Shown here piece after piece: positions 1-5,627 of a stretch of 12,394 nt of DNA. Source of the DNA: Streptosporangiaceae bacterium. GTDB taxonomy: Bacteria > Actinomycetota > Actinomycetes > Streptosporangiales > Streptosporangiaceae. The position numbers and the translations under genes are program-made. The DNA is taken from assembly GCA_030045295.1 (NCBI GenBank), contig JASIGD010000571.1, positions 1-12,394 of the forward strand, given 5' to 3'. Numbering within the stretch: position 1 is the first letter of the stretch; each line of letters starts with the position of its first letter. The notes under the pieces are model-generated. The model was not told the DNA's origin. It made no database searches and worked only from the letters and a program-made list of their open reading frames with translations.

Positions 1-2
1 CG

Positions 3-1265
3 GTGAGTACCGAGCAGCGACAGAAGCTCGACGCGATCCTGCGCCAGTCAGCCTTCCCCGCCGGCAGCAGCGTCAGCGAGCAGCGGCGACAGCTCGCGGA
101 GCTGACATCGGCGCAGCCGCTGCCCGCGGACGTGACCGTGACCGCAGCCGCACTGGGCGGCGTCCCGACCGCCGAGATCACCGTCGACGGAATCGAACCC
201 CGCCATGTTGTCCTGTACTTCCATGGCGGCGTGTACGTCCTGGGGGACGCCTTCCAAGCCGCCGGCCTGGCCTCGCAGGTCGCCCGGCGGGCCCGCGCCA
301 GGGTTATCTCCGTCGGCTACCGGCTCGCCCCCGAGCACCCGTATCCGGCGGCGGCCGACGACGCCCTAGCCGCCTACCAGGCCCTCCTGGAGGGCGGCAC
401 GGCCCCGTCGGACGTCGCCTTCGCGGGAGAGTCCGCTGGCGGCGGGCTCGCCGTCGCCACGCTGGTCAACGCCCGCGATCACGGGCTGCCCCTGCCGGCC
501 GCGGCCTTCGTCATGTCCCCGTACGCCGACCTCACCCTGGCCGGGACCACCATGGACACCAAGGCCGCGGCCGACCCGCTGCTGAGCCGGGAAAACCTGC
601 AAGCCCGGATCCCCGACTACACCGCCGGACACGACCCCGCGGCCGGACTGATCAGCCCCGTCTTCGCCGACCTGTCCGGGCTGCCACCCCTGATCATCCA
701 GGCCGGGACGCACGAGGTCCTCCTCGACGACGCCGTCCGCCTCGCCCGGCAAGCCGCTGTCGCCGATGTCGAGGTCACCCTCGATATCACCCCCGGGGTG
801 CCCCACGTCTTCCAGGCCTATTACCCGATCCTCGACGAAGCAGCCGCCGCGCTGGACCGGGCCGGGCAGTTCCTGTCGGCGCATCTGACCCGATCACAGA
901 CGACTAGGGAGCCGGAGCGGCTGAGCGAGATACAAGGCATCGGCCGGTTCACGTTCCGCCAGGGGAAGGCCGAGGAGTTCAAGCGCTTGTCCGCGCAATC
1001 CATGGACATCGTGCGGGCCAAGGACACCGGAACGCTGCAGTACGAGATCTACTTCAACGACGATCAGTCCGAGTGCGTCGTCCTCGAGCGATACCGGGAC
1101 TCCGAGGCGGTCATCGAGCACGCCGCTCACGTCGGCCACCTCACGGAGGCGATCTTTGCGACAGGAACGAGTTCCAGCGACCTCCTCGGCGAGCCGAGCG
1201 CCGAGCTCACCGCGCTGGTCGCAGGCAGCGGAGTCCGTCTCTTCAGGCCCTTCCTGTCCATGTAG
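3..1265 (+). CDS. Alpha/beta hydrolase (HSL-type esterase) fused to ABM monooxygenase domain
   Basis: The 420-residue product has two domains. Residues about 1-295 form a hormone-sensitive-lipase-type serine esterase: oxyanion-hole HGG at 74-76, YRLAPEHPYPAA at 106-117, nucleophile elbow GESAGG with Ser144, acid Asp242 or 243 in LLDDA, and catalytic His268 in PHVF. Such enzymes hydrolyse small acyl esters in the cytosol. Residues about 308-420 form a dimeric alpha+beta barrel of the antibiotic biosynthesis monooxygenase / quinol monooxygenase type (GRFTFRQGKAEEFKRL, TLQYEIYF, VVLERY, ending RLFRPFLSM). These are normally separate short proteins; the linker is about 12 polar residues and Leu306 lies where a stand-alone ABM protein would start. 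The GTG at 3 fits the family's N-terminus, but only two bases precede it, so the ribosome site is not visible. A nitroreductase follows 20 bp downstream, so an operon is likely. The substrate is unknown. Confidence 0.88.
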   Translation: MSTEQRQKLDAILRQSAFPAGSSVSEQRRQLAELTSAQPLPADVTVTAAALGGVPTAEITVDGIEPRHVVLYFHGGVYVLGDAFQAAGLASQVARRARARVISVGYRLAPEHPYPAAADDALAAYQALLEGGTAPSDVAFAGESAGGGLAVATLVNARDHGLPLPAAAFVMSPYADLTLAGTTMDTKAAADPLLSRENLQARIPDYTAGHDPAAGLISPVFADLSGLPPLIIQAGTHEVLLDDAVRLARQAAVADVEVTLDITPGVPHVFQAYYPILDEAAAALDRAGQFLSAHLTRSQTTREPERLSEIQGIGRFTFRQGKAEEFKRLSAQSMDIVRAKDTGTLQYEIYFNDDQSECVVLERYRDSEAVIEHAAHVGHLTEAIFATGTSSSDLLGEPSAELTALVAGSGVRLFRPFLSM

Positions 1266-1285
1266 CGACGGGACCTGAGTTCAAC

Positions 1286-1714
1286 GTGAGCGACGCGCTC
1301 GACTGGAACGCGAAGACCATCGCGGAGTTCCGAGCGAGCCAGGGCAGGGTCGGCGGGACCTTCGAGGGCGCTCCGCTGGTCTTGGTGCATCACCGCGGCC
1401 GCAACAGCGGGCGGGAGTACGTCACCCCGGTGATGTACCTGCCGCACGACACCGACCCGGACATCATCTACGTCTTCGCCACCAAGGCCGGCGCACCCGC
1501 CAACCCGGACTGGTACCGCAACCTGACCGCCGCCGGCGACGGCAGCGTCGAACGCGGAACCGAGACGTACGAGGTGACCGTCCGCGAACTGGCCGGCGCC
1601 GAACGCGACCGCACCTACGCCGAGCAAGCAGGGCGCTACCCAGGCTTCGCCGAGTACGCACGCCAAACCGCCGGAGTCCGCACCATTCCTGTGCTGGAGC
1701 TTAAGCGGGCGTAG
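1286..1714 (+). CDS. Nitroreductase/F420-dependent oxidoreductase of the Ddn family
   Basis: This 142-residue protein matches the short split-barrel deazaflavin-dependent nitroreductase family (Mycobacterium Ddn type). Visible family features are the amphipathic N-terminus WNAKTIAEFRASQGRVGG (8-24), FEGAPLVLVHHRGRNSG (26-42), TPVMYL (47-52), ATKAGAPANPDWYRNL (65-80) forming the F420-binding region, ERDRTYAEQA (106-115) and a C-terminal IPVLEL. Family members use reduced F420 to reduce quinones, nitro compounds or other electrophiles, often at the membrane. The GTG at 1286 is chosen because family proteins begin just before the DWN segment; a longer in-frame extension from 1073 would overlap the preceding ABM domain and is improbable. 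No clean Shine-Dalgarno is visible in the 20-bp gap after the preceding stop, which fits translational coupling. Pairing with an ABM-type quinol monooxygenase suggests a quinone or aromatic polyketide substrate, but this is inference. Confidence 0.88.
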   Translation: MSDALDWNAKTIAEFRASQGRVGGTFEGAPLVLVHHRGRNSGREYVTPVMYLPHDTDPDIIYVFATKAGAPANPDWYRNLTAAGDGSVERGTETYEVTVRELAGAERDRTYAEQAGRYPGFAEYARQTAGVRTIPVLELKRA

Positions 1715-1781
1715 TTCCCACCCCTAAGACCGGCCAGCGAGATCCTGGTGACGTCCGAGGAATGCAGCGGTCACCGTGACA

Positions 1782-1809
1782 TCCCGGGCAGCGGCTGCGC
1801 CGTCCGGGA
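1782..1809. terminator. Weak stem-loop between convergent genes
   Basis: TCCCGG at 1782-1787 pairs with CCGGGA at 1804-1809 around a 16-nt loop. It lies in the 104-bp convergent gap between the nitroreductase and efflux-pump genes, where a bidirectional terminator is expected. There is no T-run and the stem is only six pairs, so the call rests mainly on position. Confidence 0.25.
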
Positions 1810-1818
1810 CCCGCCGGG

Positions 1819-3363
1819 TCACGCCGGGATGCCGGGGCCGGCCTCGGCCTGCGCCGAAGCCGCGGCCTGCGCCGGCGCCGCGCCGCGTGCCGGGGACGGC
1901 GTGCCCGGCTGAGCCAGCGGCCCGCTGCGGATCAGGGCGCCGCAGATGACCGCGCCGCCGGCGAAGATCCCGGCGGTCCACCAGAACGCGGTGGTGTAGC
2001 CGTGCACCAGCGCCTGCCCGGCCAGGGCCTCGCGGCCGATCAGCCGGGCCGAGGCGAGATGCGCCGCGAGATAGGCGGTGACGGCGGCGGCGAAGATGCT
2101 GTTCAGCAGAGAGGTGCCGATCGAGGCACCGAGCTGCTGGCCGACGTTGAGGGTCGCCGAAGCGACTCCCGCGTCCTGCGAGGCCACGCCGAACGTGCCG
2201 GCGTTGATCGCCGGGGCGAACACCATGCCCATGCCGATCCCGCTCACTATGGTCGGGCCGAGCACGCCCGCGGTATAGCCGGTCTGCGGGCCGAGCTGGG
2301 CCAGCCAGACCGCCCCCCCCGCCGCGGCCAGCAGCCCGAACGCGACCAGCGGCCTAGGCCCTATCCTTGGCATCAGCACGATCGTGGACAGGTTGGCCGC
2401 GACTATGATGGCGCCGCTGAGCGGCAGGAACGCGACGCCGGTGACCAGCGGCGAGTAGCCGAGCGTCTGCTGCATGTAGTAGGTCAGGAACAAGAAGGTC
2501 CCGAACAGCCCGGCCGAGACGAACAGCATCGACAGGTAGGCGCCGCTCCGGTTGCGGTCGAGCACCACGCGGGGCGGCAGCAGCGGGTGGGCCGCCCGCG
2601 CCTGCCAGGCCGCGAAGGCCGCCAGCAGCGCCACCCCGGCGGCCAGGAACCCGTAAGTGGACGGCGTGACCCAGCTGTGCGAGGCGGCGTTGGCGAACCC
2701 GTACACCACGCAGAACATGCCCCCGGCCTCCAGCAGCACGCCCGGGATGTCCAGCTTCGGCCGGGCCGAGGACGGCTGGCGGCCCAGCAGCAGCGCCCCG
2801 CCGGCGAAGGCCACCCCGGCGAAGATCAGGTTTACGTACAGCGTCCACCGCCAGGACAGGTACTCGGTGAGCGAGCCGCCGAGCAGCAGGCCCACCGCGC
2901 CGCCGGCCCCGGCGATCGCGCCGTAGATCCCGAACGCCGTGTTGCGCTCCCTTGGGTCGGTGAAGGTGGTGGTCAGCAGCGACAGCGCCGTCGGCACCAG
3001 GATCGCGGCGAACGCGCCCTGGCAGGCCCGCGCGGTGATCAGCATGGTGAAGTTGACCGAGGCGCCGCCGACGGCCGAGACGCCGGCGAAGCCAGCCAGT
3101 CCGGTCAGGAACGTGACCTTCCGGCCCAGCAGATCGGACAGCTTGCCGCCGAGCAGCAGCAAGCTGCCGAACGACAGCGTGTACGCGGTGACTACCCACT
3201 GCCGGTCCGCCGTCGAGAAATGAAGCGCATGCTGCGCCGACGGCAACGCGATATTCATCACCGTCAGGTCCAGCACCACCATCAGCTGCGCCAGGCCGAT
3301 CACCCACAGCAGCACCCAGCGCCGTCGGTCCTGACCGACATCGGCAACCGTGGCTTCAGCCAT
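1819..3363 (-). CDS. DHA2-family (14-TM) MFS multidrug efflux transporter
   Basis: A 514-residue hydrophobic protein with the signatures of the EmrB/QacA drug:proton antiporters. TM1 carries motif D1 (LDLTVMNIALP, 31-41), the loop after TM2 has motif A (GGKLSDLLGRK, 72-82), TM4 has motif B with a membrane-embedded Arg (LITARACQG, 108-116), and TM5 has the antiporter motif C region (GAIAGAGGAVGLLLGG, 148-163). The length fits a 14-helix member. The C-terminus is an Ala/Pro-rich tail of about 30 residues. The ATG at 3363 is preferred over a GTG three codons upstream because GGAG on the minus strand (3372-3375) is 8 nt from the ATG and would overlap the GTG. It probably exports hydrophobic drugs or a metabolite from the inner membrane. 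No adjacent TetR or MarR gene is visible, but a palindrome lies 48-64 bp upstream. The substrate cannot be predicted. Confidence 0.93.
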   Translation of the reverse strand: MAEATVADVGQDRRRWVLLWVIGLAQLMVVLDLTVMNIALPSAQHALHFSTADRQWVVTAYTLSFGSLLLLGGKLSDLLGRKVTFLTGLAGFAGVSAVGGASVNFTMLITARACQGAFAAILVPTALSLLTTTFTDPRERNTAFGIYGAIAGAGGAVGLLLGGSLTEYLSWRWTLYVNLIFAGVAFAGGALLLGRQPSSARPKLDIPGVLLEAGGMFCVVYGFANAASHSWVTPSTYGFLAAGVALLAAFAAWQARAAHPLLPPRVVLDRNRSGAYLSMLFVSAGLFGTFLFLTYYMQQTLGYSPLVTGVAFLPLSGAIIVAANLSTIVLMPRIGPRPLVAFGLLAAAGGAVWLAQLGPQTGYTAGVLGPTIVSGIGMGMVFAPAINAGTFGVASQDAGVASATLNVGQQLGASIGTSLLNSIFAAAVTAYLAAHLASARLIGREALAGQALVHGYTTAFWWTAGIFAGGAVICGALIRSGPLAQPGTPSPARGAAPAQAAASAQAEAGPGIPA

Positions 3364-3410
3364 GACGATCACTCCGTTCCCTTGCTAACACGTCTTGCTC
3401 GGCTTCTGCG

Positions 3411-3427
3411 TCGGCGTCTGACGCCGA
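3411..3427. promoter_or_regulatory. Palindromic operator candidate upstream of the efflux pump
   Basis: TCGGCGTC (3411-3418), one central T, then GACGCCGA (3420-3427): a perfect 8-bp-arm dyad with a 1-nt centre. It lies 48-64 bp upstream of the pump ATG at 3363, where a repressor such as TetR or MarR would be expected to act on a DHA2 transporter. A 1-nt loop makes it a poor RNA hairpin, which favours a protein-binding site. No cognate regulator gene lies in the window. Confidence 0.45.
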
Positions 3428-3646
3428 GATCGCCCTTGCAGTTTCGTAACCGGGCAGGTGAGCGGTCGTCGCTTGATCCAGGTGATTCCCCGGCCCGCCG
3501 CGGGGCCCCTGTCCGGGTCGCGGCACCGGGCAGAACGACCATCAGGCGTGTGCCGTCCCGGCGATGCCCGTCTGGGCGGTGCCCGGGGAATGACTTTCCG
3601 CTAGCGGCCCGGCCCAGATCTTGAGCCCGGGTCGCATCACGCTGGC

Positions 3647-3676
3647 CGCGGCCGCCCACCTTGCCTGGCGGCCGCG
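3647..3676. repeat. Perfect 10-bp inverted repeat (GC hairpin)
   Basis: CGCGGCCGCC at 3647-3656 is the exact reverse complement of GGCGGCCGCG at 3667-3676, separated by a 10-nt loop. Each arm contains the octamer GCGGCCGC. It is 140 bp upstream of the LUD start and away from any reading frame I accept. It would form a very stable RNA or DNA hairpin; whether it attenuates transcription, binds a protein or is a relic is not shown by the sequence. Confidence 0.5.
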
Positions 3677-3815
3677 TCTACTGGCCCGCAAAATCACCGG
3701 AATCGGGTGGCAGCCGCTCACCTTGGTGGTCAGTAGCTTCGGGCGCATTCAGTTATCCAGCCAGATTCCGGGGACCCTCGGCTCCCGGCGCGAGCTGCAT
3801 CAAGGAGGACCAGCA

Positions 3816-4445
3816 GTGAGCACGACTGCCATCCCTGACCGCTTCACCACGCTGCCCGATGAGGCGGCGCTCAACGCGACCGTGACGGCGCTGGAGGAGC
3901 ACGGTTTCAGCGTCGAGGTCGTCGGTGATCTCGATGCCGCCCGCCAGGCGGTACTGGCCCGCATCCCGGAGGGCTCATCGGTGATGACCAACGCCTCGGT
4001 GACCCTGGAGCAGACCGGGATCGCGGACGCGATCAACAACGGCGCCGGCCGGTGGGAGTCGGCGCGGAACAAGATGTTCGCGCTCGACTTCGCGACCCAG
4101 GCGCAGGAGATGAAGGCGATCGGCGGCCAGCCCGACTACGCCCTCGGCAGCGTGCACGCGGTCACCGCCGACGGCACCCTGGTGATCGCGTCGGCGTCGG
4201 GCAGCCAGCTGGCCTCCTACGCCTGGGGCGCGGCCAACGTCATCTTGGTGGTCGGCGCGCAAAAGCTGGTGCCCACGCTGGCCGCGGCGCATGAGCGGAT
4301 CTACAGCCACAGCCTGCCGCTGGAAGACGCCCGCGCGCAGGCCGCCTACGGGCAGCACAGCCAGGTCGGGAAGGTCCTGGAGATCCACACCGAACTGCCC
4401 GGCCGCATCCACGTCGTCCTCATCCGGCAGCAGGTCGGCTACTAA
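3816..4445 (+). CDS. LUD-domain protein (LutC-like, DUF162)
   Basis: The 209-residue protein matches the LUD (lactate utilisation) domain family: an N-terminal helical part (FTTLPDEAALNATVTALE, 10-27), GFSVEVVGDLDAARQAVL (30-47), the glycine/serine-rich IPEGSSVMTNASVTLEQTG (50-68), IGGQPDYALGSVHAVTADG (102-120), the VIASASGSQLASYAWG turn (123-138) and a VVGAQKLVPTL C-terminal half (145-155). The GTG at 3816 has an excellent AAGGAGGA site (3802-3809) six bases away. LutC is one of three proteins for L-lactate oxidation, but no LutA or LutB iron-sulfur partner is present here, so this is an orphan LUD protein and lactate oxidation should not be assumed. The DsbA-like gene starts 46 bp downstream on the same strand, so co-transcription is likely. 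Confidence 0.85.
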   Translation: MSTTAIPDRFTTLPDEAALNATVTALEEHGFSVEVVGDLDAARQAVLARIPEGSSVMTNASVTLEQTGIADAINNGAGRWESARNKMFALDFATQAQEMKAIGGQPDYALGSVHAVTADGTLVIASASGSQLASYAWGAANVILVVGAQKLVPTLAAAHERIYSHSLPLEDARAQAAYGQHSQVGKVLEIHTELPGRIHVVLIRQQVGY

Positions 4446-4491
4446 ACCGCCGGGGCCAGCCGGATCCGCTCCGCCACCAGGAGATGGCCCT

Positions 4492-5034
4492 ATGACTCTT
4501 AACGCACCGCCGGACGACCAGCTGACCCTGGCGCCGCTGGAAGAAAAGGCCGATCACGTCCGCGGCTCGCCCGTCGGCCCGCTGATCATCGAGTACGGCG
4601 ATTACGAGTGCCCCTACTCGCGGCAGGCGTTCCACGCGATCGAGCAGGTCGAACGCCAGCTCGGCGGGACCATGCGGTTCGCGTTCCGGCACTTCCCGCT
4701 GACCGGCATCCACCCGCACGCCCTCGCCGCGGCGGCTGCGGCCGAGGCCGCTGCGCGCCAGGGCCGGTTCTGGGACATGCACGAGCTGCTGTTCCACCGG
4801 CAGAAGGCACTCGAAGACGCGGACCTGCGCAGATACGCCGCCGGGCTCGGCCTGGACGTGGCGGAGTTCGACCGGGACCGGGCCGGCGGCGCGGTGGCCG
4901 ACCGAATCCGCCGCGATGTCGATAGCGGCCTGGCCTCGGGCCAGGTGCTCGGCACCCCCACCCTGTTCATAGGCGGTGTCGTGCTCCGCGGCGGCTACGA
5001 CCCGCCCGCCCTGCTGGCCGCGCTGGCCCGATGA
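4492..5034 (+). CDS. DsbA-family thioredoxin-fold protein with CPYS active site
   Basis: A 180-residue single-domain protein of the DsbA/FrnE-like thioredoxin_4 class. IIEYGDYECPYSRQAFHAIE (32-51) carries the active-site loop with Cys40; Ser43 replaces the usual second Cys of CxxC. FAFRHFPL (63-70) and an Ala-rich helix (78-89) lead into WDMHELLF (94-101), and the cis-Pro loop is GTPTLFIGG (154-162, Pro156). With no signal peptide or membrane segment it should act in the cytosol. A single Cys argues for monothiol chemistry, for example reduction of mixed disulfides, rather than dithiol oxidation; many actinobacterial homologues share this pattern as far as I recall. The ATG at 4492 has AGGAG (4479-4483) 8 nt upstream. 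It follows the LUD gene closely and is probably in its operon. Confidence 0.85.
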   Translation: MTLNAPPDDQLTLAPLEEKADHVRGSPVGPLIIEYGDYECPYSRQAFHAIEQVERQLGGTMRFAFRHFPLTGIHPHALAAAAAAEAAARQGRFWDMHELLFHRQKALEDADLRRYAAGLGLDVAEFDRDRAGGAVADRIRRDVDSGLASGQVLGTPTLFIGGVVLRGGYDPPALLAALAR

Positions 5035-5246
5035 GCCGCCTGCGTGTTCCGCGAATCACCATGATCGGGTGGCGCTTCCTCACCTGTCCGAGCATTGCTC
5101 CAGCCGGGTAACCCGTGATGGCGCTAGCGGCCAGATGGGCGCCGGGCGCATTGGTGACCATACGCAGATGCCCCGATGTGAGTGCGTGTCGAAATGGCTT
5201 CCCAGGATTGTTTGGAATATCATCCGTCAATGCTGGTTGCGTTCTC

Positions 5247-5262
5247 GCGGGCGGCGGCCCGC
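5247..5262. other. GC hairpin with tetraloop
   Basis: GCGGGC (5247-5252), loop GGCG, GCCCGC (5257-5262): a perfect 6-bp stem in the untranslated stretch between the DsbA-like and GH5 genes. It starts about 210 bp after the DsbA-like stop and could help end that transcript, but there is no T-run after it. Confidence 0.35.
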
Positions 5263-5458
5263 ATCTGAGGAAGGACCCGGATGCGTGGTCTCGGATCCGT
5301 GCGGGGTTCTAGCCCGCGAAAGGTGAGAAGCGCCGCTTGATCACTTGCCGTGTTGGCCTGAGGCCCGAACCGTGTAAGCCAGCAGTGATCTAAGCGGTCT
5401 CCTTTAGGGCCGCATCTTCTTGTCAGCCGGCCGCAGCGCGAGGACGGCGCGTCGGTGT

Positions 5459-5487
5459 TTCTTCGGCGGCGCGCCGACTGCTATCTT
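5459..5487 (+). promoter_or_regulatory. Possible promoter for the GH5 gene
   Basis: TTCTTC (5459-5464) and TATCTT (5482-5487) are spaced by exactly 17 nt. TATCTT matches four of six bases of a -10 box; the -35 match is poor. Transcription would begin near 5494 and leave a leader of about 130 nt that includes the two-copy repeat. The inverted repeat 5445-5476 overlaps the -35 region and spacer and could be an operator. This is a weak, position-supported candidate. Confidence 0.25.
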
Positions 5488-5496
5488 TGCTGTGCA

Positions 5497-5535
5497 TTCA
5501 GTCCCCTTCGCCTGTTTTCAGGGGCGGATCAGGCC
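5497..5535 (+). repeat. Two-copy repeat, copy 1 (GH5 leader)
   Basis: TTCAGTCCCCTTC (5497-5509), then GGGG (5521-5524), then GATCAGGCC (5527-5535). The same three blocks occur in the same order and orientation at 9439-9470 with a shorter centre. The centre here contains CCTG-TTTT-CAGG, a small hairpin. It lies 93-131 bp upstream of the GH5 start. Confidence 0.55.
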
Positions 5536-5627
5536 TTTTGGAGGCGAACTCATAGAGCCGAGTATCGAAATCCCAGCGGCAACGCGGATGAGGTAGGTAT
5601 GGACGGCAAGGTCCTGCAGGACACCGT

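Larger units (their letters stand above)
3364..3815. other. Divergent intergenic region without a convincing gene
   Basis: This 452-bp stretch separates the efflux pump (minus) from the LUD gene (plus). Its open frames give Arg/Gly/Pro-rich shadow peptides with no recognisable motif and no ribosome site. It holds the 17-bp palindrome at 3411-3427, a 10-bp perfect palindrome CCGCTAGCGG at 3598-3607, a strong inverted repeat at 3647-3676 and the LUD ribosome site at 3802-3809. Promoters for both flanking genes must lie here, but I cannot place -35/-10 boxes with confidence. Confidence 0.6.
5035..5627. other. Long intergenic leader upstream of GH5 gene
   Basis: These 593 bp hold no gene I can support. 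Short open frames at 5115-5312 and 5455-5658 have no good ribosome site or recognisable motif. The stretch is richer in A/T than its surroundings, especially about 5175-5250 and 5480-5560. It contains a GC hairpin with a GGCG tetraloop (5247-5262), the palindrome GGCCTGAGGCC (5355-5365), an inverted repeat with arms CGGCGCG (5445-5451) and CGCGCCG (5470-5476), and one copy of a two-copy repeat (5497-5535). I looked for the CebR cellulase operator TGGGAGCGCTCCCA and did not find it. Confidence 0.6.

Noticed and set aside
1073..1285. N-terminal extension of the nitroreductase
   Set aside because: It overlaps the ABM domain in another frame and is Arg-rich; the family N-terminus begins at GTG 1286.
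2002..3624. Long plus-strand open frame of 540 codons opposite the efflux pump
   Set aside because: It is antisense to a clear 14-TM transporter; its product is Arg/Gln/Gly-rich and low-complexity, as expected from the complement of GC-biased codons.
3621..3815. N-terminal extension of the LUD protein
   Set aside because: The internal GTG at 3816 has an excellent AAGGAGGA site and matches the family start; the extension has no recognisable content.
4492..5034. DsbA-like protein as the C-terminal domain of an NhaA-type antiporter
   Set aside because: The gene has its own ATG and ribosome site and there are no membrane helices in or directly upstream of it.
5115..5312. Short plus-strand open frame in the long intergenic region
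   Set aside because: No ribosome site, no domain and no codon bias typical of the neighbours.
5035..5627. Riboswitch, tRNA or transposon remnant in the long gap
   Set aside because: I saw no tRNA cloverleaf, known riboswitch core or transposase fragment; only isolated hairpins and palindromes.
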